NCBI RefSeq assembly: GCF_003260195.1
Contig: NZ_QEIH01000001.1
Span: 62,001 to 126,000, forward strand
DNA length: 64,000 bases
Direction: 5' to 3'
Source of the DNA: Lutibacter citreus
GTDB taxonomy: Bacteria; Bacteroidota; Bacteroidia; Flavobacteriales; Flavobacteriaceae
In this document: piece after piece, positions 57,086 to 64,000 of the stretch
Layout: each line of letters opens with the position of its first letter
Numbering within the stretch: the stretch's first letter is position 1
Translations under genes and position numbers: made by a program
Notes under the pieces: generated by a model
Seen by the model: the letters and a program-made list of their open reading frames with translations, nothing else
Database searches by the model: none
Told to the model about the DNA's origin: nothing

Positions 57086-57886
57086 TTAGTACCTGTTTTG
57101 ATATAATTTATCGTTAGGTGTATTTTTAATGGTTTCTACAAATTCAGCCATTTTATGAATCATAATTTCCCACATTTTATGACCTTTTTCTGCGGTAGCT
57201 TTGGTAGCATTCCCCATTACTCCTGAGGTGCTTAAACATTCTGTATGTACATACCAGCTCACACCTCTATCAGAGGTATAATCAAGATATTCATTATCCA
57301 AATCTAGAGTGCCGTCTACAGCCTTTTCCATATCCACCAGTTCAGGTCTAATAGCTAAAGTGGTACTTGTTTCAATTTCTCCTGCATGAATGTCGTTATG
57401 AGTATCTATCAAATCATATAAGTCCACATCACTTGTTTCACCTGTTTCAACACAAACAAATATTTTTGCATCACGATTAATCATCTGTGCGGCATATGTA
57501 AGAGTGGGTACGTTATCTCCATGGCCATTTAGAATAACAATTTTTTTTATTCCATTATGTGCCAGGCTCATTCCAAGATCATAGATAAGGGCAGATAAAG
57601 CGTTGTTTGTAACAGAGAGTGTTCCTTTAAAACCGCTGTGATGATATGATACACCATAAGGAATAGGAGGCAACACAAAAGGTTTGGGGTCCTCACAAGC
57701 CTCAGCTACTTTACGAGCCATATAATCAGCATCAAAAAAATCGACATCTAAAGGCAGGTGCGGACCATGTTGTTCTATAGCGCCACAAGGTAAAATTGCT
57801 GTATCTACTAGTTTTAATCGTTCTTCAATTTCGGGCCATGTTAAAGTTGCCCACATATATTCAGGATATTTTTTATTTTTGGTCAT
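57086..57886 (-). CDS. Creatininase-family amidohydrolase
   Basis: A 266-residue creatininase-family protein. Metal-binding residues are visible: Glu38 and His40 (AIEQHGPHLPLDVD), Asp47/49, His122 (NGHGDN), and His167-Glu170 (HAGE). Members cleave cyclic or linear amides (creatinine, formamides) or mature peptides, as MftE does in mycofactocin formation. It overlaps the upstream PP-loop gene by 14 bases, showing coupling. Within this operon it may hydrolyse an amide in a glutamate or peptide conjugate. The exact substrate is unknown. Confidence 0.85.
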   Translation of the reverse strand: MTKNKKYPEYMWATLTWPEIEERLKLVDTAILPCGAIEQHGPHLPLDVDFFDADYMARKVAEACEDPKPFVLPPIPYGVSYHHSGFKGTLSVTNNALSALIYDLGMSLAHNGIKKIVILNGHGDNVPTLTYAAQMINRDAKIFVCVETGETSDVDLYDLIDTHNDIHAGEIETSTTLAIRPELVDMEKAVDGTLDLDNEYLDYTSDRGVSWYVHTECLSTSGVMGNATKATAEKGHKMWEIMIHKMAEFVETIKNTPNDKLYQNRY

Positions 57887-59387
57887 TAAATTTATAGTTT
57901 ACTTCATTTAAAAAATTGTTGTCCATAGTTTGTTCAATCCAACGGTTATTTACTCTTTTTACTACCCCGTCAGAATATTGTTTTAAGATTGAAAAAAGAG
58001 GCGTTCGGATATGGTAAGGTATATCTTCTAAGTTGCTTCTTTCCTTGTCAAATCTTAATTTCATAATCTCAGGATGCTCTTTAGATACTTTGGAAGTAAA
58101 TTCATTGTGTTCTATAAGGTTCTTTTTGAATAATAGATAATATAAATGGCCAGCATCACTTCCTATTTGTTTTACAGACCTTTTCTCTAGGTCTTTTAAA
58201 CCATCAGCGATCTGTTTTTCGTTGTAACCGCATTTCTCGGGGTTTTCATCAAGTGCCTTTAACATTCCAATAATTCTCCTGCATTTTTCACATTTACCAC
58301 AAGGATACATTTTTCCGTTTAGCTCATGTGCAGCATGACAAGATACTTGGTGTTCTTGAAGCTCAGGGTATCGTTTAGTTAAAATTTTCATTATAAGTAA
58401 TTCTGATAAGCTTCTAAGTATAGAATATTGGTAAATATTCCATCCTTTATTTTTAAAATAACGTGTCATAGTATTATCAAAATATTTGCTCTGGTCATAT
58501 AGCCCTGAGTAATGAGAAATTCCATTAAGGTTTCCTTTTACTGTAGAATCATATTCGTCTCCAATTAAAATGTTTCCAATTCCTTTTTTTTGTGCAATTG
58601 GAAGTGCTCCAAACAGAAAAACAGCTACAGTCCAAAGTCTTACCGGATAGTCATCTGCTCTAATACTTGCGTAATTTTCCTTTATAAAGGGTAATTGCTT
58701 TAGCATCCAATTGAACAAACGGTCACTATTACACCAAGGTTTAGATGTATTTGGTTCTATAGTTTTGTAATATCTATGGGAGTTTACGGCTGTGAACCAA
58801 TGTCTTCCAGCTTCATTTATAAAAACAGGATAAGGTTCTCCTATTTCTTTTATAATTCCATAGGTTAGTAAACTATCCTTTCCTCCGCTGCTTAGTATTG
58901 CATATTTATTTAAATCGTTCTCAGATGGGGCTTTCGCTAATATTGTATTTTCAAATTGGGTGTTTGTAAATTGTATTTTTGCCTGTGTGTAGTGATCTCT
59001 TTTTTCAACTTTTAGTGTATCAAAAGGTGGTTTTAGAAATTCATTTTTAATGAGCAATTTGTTAGTTAAGATCTCGCGAGAAGTGTTTTCCATCATGTCT
59101 TTAAGAAACCGTTGATCAGTGTTATCGTATAAACCATCAAATTCTATAGTTTCAAAGAATAATCCATAATTTAAAGCAACTTGTGCCAACATTATAGAAG
59201 CCAAGTTGATATCTTCTGGATTTTTTTTATTGAAATATGAATGGTCGTAAGAGTAGATCAATTCAAAAGAAGTTGTTTCTCCTGAATATTTTTCAACCAA
59301 ATAGGATGCCTTCACTTTTTTTGACTCTATATAAATATTTTTTACTGAAAGTTTTCGAAGCACTTTAAACGATTCAAGCGTGATCAT
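57873..59387 (-). CDS. PP-loop ATP-pyrophosphatase-type protein with a Cys cluster (MurL-like)
   Basis: A 504-residue protein. SSGGKDS (166-172) is the PP-loop that binds ATP in N-type pyrophosphatases such as asparagine and NAD synthetases. A likely metal site follows, Cys350 with C363-x2-C366-x2-C369 (PCGKCEKC). The N-terminal 150 residues are a separate mixed domain. The layout resembles MurL, which epimerises the glutamate of UDP-MurNAc-L-Ala-L-Glu through adenylation. That would fit the dipeptide-epimerase-like partner. It overlaps the upstream DUF1611 gene by four bases (ATGA). The substrate is inferred, not shown. Confidence 0.7.
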   Translation of the reverse strand: MITLESFKVLRKLSVKNIYIESKKVKASYLVEKYSGETTSFELIYSYDHSYFNKKNPEDINLASIMLAQVALNYGLFFETIEFDGLYDNTDQRFLKDMMENTSREILTNKLLIKNEFLKPPFDTLKVEKRDHYTQAKIQFTNTQFENTILAKAPSENDLNKYAILSSGGKDSLLTYGIIKEIGEPYPVFINEAGRHWFTAVNSHRYYKTIEPNTSKPWCNSDRLFNWMLKQLPFIKENYASIRADDYPVRLWTVAVFLFGALPIAQKKGIGNILIGDEYDSTVKGNLNGISHYSGLYDQSKYFDNTMTRYFKNKGWNIYQYSILRSLSELLIMKILTKRYPELQEHQVSCHAAHELNGKMYPCGKCEKCRRIIGMLKALDENPEKCGYNEKQIADGLKDLEKRSVKQIGSDAGHLYYLLFKKNLIEHNEFTSKVSKEHPEIMKLRFDKERSNLEDIPYHIRTPLFSILKQYSDGVVKRVNNRWIEQTMDNNFLNEVNYKFNDQK

Positions 59388-60454
59388 TTTAAATAGGACT
59401 TTAATAATTTAACCAATTCCTCAGCTCCATATTCTAGAACGTCATACGCAGGTAATCCTGTTTCTTCTGTTAATTTTTTACACGCAGGTAATATTTCATC
59501 TTTACTCATGTCTTCATGGTTCACCGTGATTGCAATTACCTTTTTACCAGAAATAGTTTCAATAGCATTAATTTGTTCTTTTATTGAATGTAAAACGTAA
59601 CCTGGAAATCCATCATATTCCATTCGTTTTGGAGCATGCTGTATGATCACATAATCGGGTCTTCCGGCTGCCAAAATTTCAAATCCACCAGGATATGCGG
59701 GGTTCATTAGGCTTCCTTGTCCTTCAATAACAATAAGATCTGGAGATTCATTTTTCCATGCTTCGTAAACAGCATGTTCTATTTCTCCCGAAACAAAATC
59801 GTTGATGCAGCTATCCATAATCATTGAATATTTTGCACCCTGCATCCATGCTGTTTGCCCAGTTCCTGCCATTTCTGATTTTAAATTTGCTTTTCTGAAA
59901 GCATGTACAATAATCCATGCCGTTGTTCTTTTTCCAACAGCGGAATCTGTTCCTAGCAAGGCAATTTTTAAGCAGTTTACTTCTTCAATTTTCCCAGTAA
60001 AGAAATGTAATTGATCTCGGTCTGGTGTTCTGCGTACATCTCTCACTCTGCAATTATTTTTTTCTGCAATTGCCATCAGTTCGGAGTCTTTGTATAAAAA
60101 ATCATGTAGGCCACTGTCTACATTCATTCCCAATTGCAATGATTCCTTAATTGTATCTTTTGCTTCAATGGGTAAGCGTCCACCGTCGGGAGCAAGACCA
60201 ATTACCAATGATTTAGGTTTATCTGATGCAGGAAGTTTTGATAAAGCCTCTTTTAAATTTTTAAAGATTGGGATGTCATTCTTTTTGCCATCGAGGACCA
60301 ATCCCGCATCCTTACCTGCATACTTATGATCAAGAACACCTACTACTTCATATCTTTCGGTGAAGCGCACAAGACCGTGTGCTGTTTTACCATTAGGGGT
60401 ATTGAACCCGCCATCGGCGTAGATCAATGCTTTACCATCAATTGTTTTTTTCAT
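59384..60454 (-). CDS. DUF1611 (DgcN-like) P-loop protein
   Basis: A 356-residue DUF1611 protein. An N-terminal Rossmann-like domain (about 1-155, with LVIGLAPDGGRLP) is followed by a P-loop GTDSAVGKRT (168-177) and then VIEGQGSLMNPAYPG, typical of the family. In marine bacteria DgcN, of this family, is reported to acetylate D-glutamate before epimerisation by DgcA. The operon's last gene is DgcA-like, so the same chemistry is plausible. It is two bases behind the PLP-enzyme gene. The rest of the operon (PP-loop, creatininase) goes beyond the two-gene DgcN-DgcA system. Confidence 0.8.
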   Translation of the reverse strand: MKKTIDGKALIYADGGFNTPNGKTAHGLVRFTERYEVVGVLDHKYAGKDAGLVLDGKKNDIPIFKNLKEALSKLPASDKPKSLVIGLAPDGGRLPIEAKDTIKESLQLGMNVDSGLHDFLYKDSELMAIAEKNNCRVRDVRRTPDRDQLHFFTGKIEEVNCLKIALLGTDSAVGKRTTAWIIVHAFRKANLKSEMAGTGQTAWMQGAKYSMIMDSCINDFVSGEIEHAVYEAWKNESPDLIVIEGQGSLMNPAYPGGFEILAAGRPDYVIIQHAPKRMEYDGFPGYVLHSIKEQINAIETISGKKVIAITVNHEDMSKDEILPACKKLTEETGLPAYDVLEYGAEELVKLLKSYLK

Positions 60455-60456
60455 TT

Positions 60457-61527
60457 TTAGTATTTACCGGTTAAAATTGCGACATATCTGTCGTTTATCA
60501 TTTCATTTTCTTTATGGATCTGCAGCAAGGCAATAAGACCGGATGTTGAAGCCGGTAAAATTCTATAACCTTCTTTTCTATGGAGATAAGTGCTCATATC
60601 CTTCATTTTTTTATCACTTATATGATGCGCCTCACCATTTGAATTATTAATGGCATAAAGTGCTTCATCCCCATCAAAACTGTGCCAGTTAATTAATGGC
60701 TCGTTTACAGCAGTTTCCTTTATTAGTTTTGGATCAATATCTTTACAAGTATCTAAACCTGATTTAAAAGAAGAGATAATTGGGTTTTTATAAGCAGATG
60801 ATCCAGCAATAAAAATTGGGATTCTGGATGTTTTTCCACGTTTATGAAGGCTTACAAACCCACGATAAATTCCCGCTAATAAGGTTCCATTGGATACAGG
60901 TGCAGCAATATATTTTGGAGCATCATGTAATTCGTCATAAATTTCATTTGCAATTTCAGAATAAGCTTTAATTTGCAATGAAGTATTTACACCTCCAGGG
61001 TTAGCATCGTACCATTCGGCTTGCAATGCCAATTTACTTGATTGTGTAACTGTATCTTCGTATGTACCGGGAAGTCTAATGATTTCAGCATTAAAAACTT
61101 CCATTTCTTTTAAGCGTTCTGTATGATATGTTTCTGGAATAAAGATTTTACAATGCATTCCCGCTAAAAAAGCGGCATATGCTACAGCTACACCATAATT
61201 ACCACAGGTTGCTAATGAAATGATTTTAAAATCTCTGCGGAGTGCATCGTGTACTTGAGCAAAAGCAATACGGTCTTTTTGTGTGCCTGAAGGATTTTCT
61301 CCTTCATATTTAATATATAATTGCCTGATGTCAAGTTCTCTTTCAAGGTTACGGGCTCTTTTGAGGGAGGTGTCACCAATTTCAAGGGACATAATATCTT
61401 CAAAAGATTCAATCCTATCTATAATAGAAAGGTTTGGGTTTTTTACCATATCACTAAGATTCTTAACTTCTTTAGTGATTTTTATATCGGCTGATTTAAT
61501 ACCGTCAAGAATGTTCATTACAATCAT
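60457..61527 (-). CDS. PLP-dependent enzyme, threonine synthase/cysteine synthase-like
   Basis: A 356-residue fold-type II PLP enzyme. Lys84 (ENPSGTQKDR) is the Schiff-base lysine, TCGNYGVAVAYAA (about 106-118) binds the phosphate or substrate carboxylate, and PVSNGTLLAGIYRG (about 208-221) is the glycine loop. It resembles threonine synthase but has no long N-terminal domain. It starts the operon (Met4 is an alternative start). It could perform beta-replacement, elimination or racemisation of an amino acid. Substrate unknown. Confidence 0.8.
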   Translation of the reverse strand: MIVMNILDGIKSADIKITKEVKNLSDMVKNPNLSIIDRIESFEDIMSLEIGDTSLKRARNLERELDIRQLYIKYEGENPSGTQKDRIAFAQVHDALRRDFKIISLATCGNYGVAVAYAAFLAGMHCKIFIPETYHTERLKEMEVFNAEIIRLPGTYEDTVTQSSKLALQAEWYDANPGGVNTSLQIKAYSEIANEIYDELHDAPKYIAAPVSNGTLLAGIYRGFVSLHKRGKTSRIPIFIAGSSAYKNPIISSFKSGLDTCKDIDPKLIKETAVNEPLINWHSFDGDEALYAINNSNGEAHHISDKKMKDMSTYLHRKEGYRILPASTSGLIALLQIHKENEMINDRYVAILTGKY

Positions 61528-61894
61528 TTAAAATTGAAGCTAAATTATGTCTGTTAAATAACCCCTCTTCAATTGTTATTATTACATCTAAATTACATTT
61601 TTTGTTTTAGATTATCATGTGAATTTTATTTTATTTTATGTTCTGAAAATGGACCGAAAGAGGGCATTGTAAATAGTGAGATAAAGCTCTTTTTGTACTT
61701 CAAATAAAGGGGTAGTAACCTTAAAAAAAGTAAAATTCTAATACTATTCTAAAAAAACAAAAGCCCCTTAAAAAGGAGCTTTTGAGTTGTGTTTTATAAT
61801 TTGAGAGCTTTGTGCAATGATTACCAATATTGTGTGCGGATTTTTTTAAAAAATTACCAACGTTGGCTCATTTGAATTGCAAATTTATATTGCT
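61528..61894. other. Intergenic region holding a terminator
   Basis: About 367 bases between the PLP-enzyme start and the acr3 3' end. It contains the hairpin at 61759-61783 and a TGTGTGCGGA word at 61831 that resembles half of the LacI-type operators near 33300 but lacks the second arm. The operon promoter is expected near 61530-61650. Confidence 0.5.
61759..61783 (-). terminator. Terminator of the arsenic operon
   Basis: AAAAGC-CCTT pairs with AAGG-GCTTTT around a 3-base loop with one internal mismatch. On the reverse strand it is followed by TTTTGTTTTTTT, a strong T tail. It lies about 112 bases beyond the acr3 stop. Confidence 0.8.
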
Positions 61895-62941
61895 TTACAC
61901 GATGGCTTTTTTATAATATTTTTTACGTAACCAAAAGGAAACTCGAACTAGTATAATTAATGCAGGAACTTCAATTAATGGACCAATTACACCTGTAAAT
62001 GCTTGTCCAGAATTTAGTCCAAATACTGCAATAGCAACAGCAATTGCTAATTCAAAATTATTTCCTGCTGCTGTAAAAGCAACTGCAGCTGTTTTATCAT
62101 ATGCTGCTCCTGTTGCTTTGGTAAAGAAAAAACCAATGATAAACATTAACGTAAAATAGATAAGTAATGGAACTGCAATAATTAAAACATCCATAGGAAT
62201 TTCAACAATTAATTCTCCTTTTAATGAGAACATAACTATAATTGTAAATAACAGTGCAATTAATGTTAATGGAGAAATTGTAGGGATAAATTTTTTTGTG
62301 TACCAATCTTCTCCTTTTAATTTAACTAAAATTAATCGACTAAAAACCCCCAATACAAACGGAATTCCTAAATAAATTGCGACACTTTCAGCAATTGTAC
62401 TTATTGAAATATCAACAATAGCTCCTTCAAAACCAAAATAGGGAGGTAGTACCGTTATAAAAAGCCAAGCGTAAAAGCTGTATGCAAAAACTTGAAAAAT
62501 ACTGTTTAAAGCAACTAAACCAGCACCATATTCGCTACTTCCTTCTGCAAGATCGTTCCAAACTAATACCATTGCAATGCAACGTGCCAAACCGATTAAA
62601 ATAAGCCCAACCATATATTCGGGATAATCACGTAAAAATGTAATTGCTAAAAAAAACATTAAAACGGGGCCCACAATCCAATTTAAAATAAGTGAAATAG
62701 ATAAGATTTTTGTATTTCTAAAAACCTTTGGTAACAGTGCGTAATTCACCTTTGCCAATGGTGGGTACATCATTAATATTAAACCAATTGCAATTGGTAT
62801 ATTAGTGGTTCCGCTGCTAAAAGAATTTATAATGTTAGGAAATGAAGGTGTAAAATACCCAAGACCAACCCCTAATCCCATTGCTACAAATATCCACAAA
62901 GTTAAATTTCTGTCAAGAAAACTTAGTTTTTTTGTTGCCAT
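61895..62941 (-). CDS. acr3: Arsenite efflux permease, ACR3 family
   Basis: A 348-residue membrane protein with about ten helices and the ACR3 hallmark [18 protein letters not shown] (about 116-133), whose Cys is needed for arsenite transport. A second conserved segment is [20 protein letters not shown] (about 284-303). It exports arsenite made by the reductase encoded upstream. It begins three bases after the arsC stop, so the genes are coupled. Confidence 0.93.
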   Translation of the reverse strand: MATKKLSFLDRNLTLWIFVAMGLGVGLGYFTPSFPNIINSFSSGTTNIPIAIGLILMMYPPLAKVNYALLPKVFRNTKILSISLILNWIVGPVLMFFLAITFLRDYPEYMVGLILIGLARCIAMVLVWNDLAEGSSEYGAGLVALNSIFQVFAYSFYAWLFITVLPPYFGFEGAIVDISISTIAESVAIYLGIPFVLGVFSRLILVKLKGEDWYTKKFIPTISPLTLIALLFTIIVMFSLKGELIVEIPMDVLIIAVPLLIYFTLMFIIGFFFTKATGAAYDKTAAVAFTAAGNNFELAIAVAIAVFGLNSGQAFTGVIGPLIEVPALIILVRVSFWLRKKYYKKAIV

Positions 62942-62944
62942 TTT

Positions 62945-63577
62945 TTATGAGTTTATTTGAGAGAAAACGTAAAATAATTCAGTGGCAATCTGTAAACTTC
63001 TTTCCTTGTATTTTTCAGCTTGTTGAGGTGTGTTGTCAAATGCTTTTGGATCTTCAAAAGTAATTGGTATGCGTTTTTCTGCACCGGCAATAAACGGACA
63101 AGCCCCATCGGCTTGCGAACAAGTTAGAATTGCTGCAAATTCAGATTTTGGATTAAAATCATCATCTAGTTTTTTAGAAAACCCGATAATTGGATGTGCA
63201 TTATCTGCATATTTTATACTGTAAATAGGATTGTTGTTTTCTGAAATTGTTTTGATTTTAAATCCTGAATTTCTCAAAGTTTCTGCAGCCATTGGAAAAA
63301 GTGCTGTAGCTTCTGTACCGCCTGAATAACAATAAACGTTTTTAATATTAAAGTAATTGGCCATTGTTTGCGCCCAAACTTGAGATAAATGACTTCTTCT
63401 AGAATTATGAGTACAGATAAAGTTGATATTAATTTCTTGATTATTTGAAACCTTTGACTGAATGAATTCTGTTAATGGTTGTAAAACTGTTTTACGTTCA
63501 TTAGAAATAGAAAGAGGGTTTAATTCACTAATTAATTTTTCTATTTCTGAAAATAAGGTTGATTGTTTTTTTTTCAT
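62945..63577 (-). CDS. arsC: Arsenate reductase, LMW-phosphatase type
   Basis: The Met at 63577 (MKKKQSTLFSEIEKL) is preferred to the farther one at 63631, whose extra 18 residues overlap the preceding gene's 3' end. The 210-residue product has the CX5R-S loop ICTHNSRRSHLSQ (Cys55 to Arg61), Asp-Pro in FEDPKAFD and extra Cys in LTCSQADGACPF. It should reduce arsenate to arsenite for ACR3 export. Members of this type in Bacteroidota are longer than the enteric enzyme. Confidence 0.88.
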   Translation of the reverse strand: MKKKQSTLFSEIEKLISELNPLSISNERKTVLQPLTEFIQSKVSNNQEININFICTHNSRRSHLSQVWAQTMANYFNIKNVYCYSGGTEATALFPMAAETLRNSGFKIKTISENNNPIYSIKYADNAHPIIGFSKKLDDDFNPKSEFAAILTCSQADGACPFIAGAEKRIPITFEDPKAFDNTPQQAEKYKERSLQIATELFYVFSQINS

Positions 63578-63600
63578 TTTTATTAATTTTTTATTATCTT

Positions 63601-64000
63601 TTAGCAACAGTTTCCATCTGGCGAACAACAAGATTCTTCATTCAGGTCAGACAGTTTTACTTTTGTCTTTTTTAATGGGATTTCACACTTATCTTTGGCC
63701 AAACAATCAGTTTGTTTATTTGTTAGTAAGAAATATTTCCCGTTAAAATCAAGTCCGAATTTTCCAATGGTTTCAGCCTGATATTCTACTTCAATTTCTA
63801 AATCTTCAATTTTTAAAAACTTTTCAGAAAGCTCAATAATATTCAATAGTTTTTCTGGATGTAATCTGTGATCATAGTCGTTTGCGTTCCAAAGTTGAAA
63901 GTTTACTACTTCTTCGTTTCTTACCGTTCCACCACAATCAATAAAATGCTTTGTGATTTTTCCAACTTCTGTAACGTGAAAGTGGTTAGGTACTAATTCT
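63601..64000 (-). CDS. DUF6428-type arsenic-operon protein (5' end off window)
   Basis: The frame is open to the right edge and codes the last 133 or so residues, including VTEVGKITKHFIDCGGTV, FQLWNANDYDHRLHPEKLL and a Cys-rich tail SCCSPDGNCC. Such proteins of about 155 residues sit in Bacteroidota arsenic operons between the arsR regulator and arsC. The terminal Cys pairs could bind arsenite or pass electrons. Function is unproven. The regulator probably lies just outside the window. Confidence 0.8.
   Translation of the reverse strand, partial: ELVPNHFHVTEVGKITKHFIDCGGTVRNEEVVNFQLWNANDYDHRLHPEKLLNIIELSEKFLKIEDLEIEVEYQAETIGKFGLDFNGKYFLLTNKQTDCLAKDKCEIPLKKTKVKLSDLNEESCCSPDGNCC

Noticed and set aside
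61831..61840. TGTGTGCGGA word resembling the LacI-type operators near 33300
   Set aside because: Only one half matches and there is no inverted partner; ten bases can recur by chance.
63578..63631. Longer arsC start at 63631
   Set aside because: It would overlap the 3' end of the upstream gene, and the added residues are not typical of the family.
1..64000. CRISPR array, tRNA, rRNA, insertion sequence or prophage
   Set aside because: No regularly spaced repeats, cloverleaf-like sequences, transposases, integrases or phage genes were recognised by reading; short tRNAs could still be missed.

Overview
The window is AT-rich, densely coded chromosome. Start codons lack strong Shine-Dalgarno sequences, one promoter carries a TAnnTTTG-type -7 box, many exported proteins are lipoproteins or Tat substrates, and a type IX secretion (T9SS) tail relic is present. 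Together with a red-algal galactan locus, this points to a marine member of the Flavobacteriaceae (Bacteroidota). Genus cannot be told from the sequence alone.

Layout. (1) 1-1011: eda and the 5' part of kdgK, the last two steps of 2-keto-3-deoxygluconate (KDG) catabolism. (2) 1190-19602: an agar/porphyran locus. It holds a TPR/HTH sensor-regulator, a GH86 endo-galactanase, two GH2 enzymes, a GH117 anhydro-L-galactosidase, an IclR regulator, and genes that can take 3,6-anhydro-L-galactose (AHG) to KDG: aldehyde dehydrogenase, cycloisomerase, zinc-type dehydrogenase and KduD-like SDR. A mutarotase and a RhaT-like permease are also present. No SusC/SusD pair or sulfatase is in the window. (3) 19890-22634: an orphan outer-membrane beta-barrel receptor. 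(4) 22771-34563: a hexuronate locus with TRAP transporter dctPQM, uxaC, uxuA, an SDR fructuronate reductase, two Tat-exported Gfo/Idh/MocA oxidoreductases, a double-DUF1080 lipoprotein and a divergent LacI regulator between two matching operators. The agar and hexuronate routes both end in KDG and so both need kdgK-eda. (5) 34770-55627: mostly housekeeping and transport genes: ABC exporter, SulP transporter, ilvD, enolase, alkaline phosphatase, aldo-keto reductase, LysE exporter, flavoprotein, MscS and CorA. Between them are small unknown proteins and several decayed genes. (6) 56020-61527: a tight five-gene operon of a PLP enzyme, a DUF1611 protein, a PP-loop ATPase, a creatininase-family amidohydrolase and a dipeptide-epimerase-like enzyme. 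This is the most novel-looking unit and may handle D/L-glutamate or a peptide conjugate. (7) 61895-64000: an arsenic-resistance operon (acr3, arsC, DUF6428) running off the right edge.

Decay is recurrent: a displaced T9SS tail behind GH86, a dctM 3' remnant, a membrane-protein pseudogene, a C-terminal gene stub and a serine hydrolase broken by one stop codon. Calls rest on reading motifs by eye; no database search was possible.
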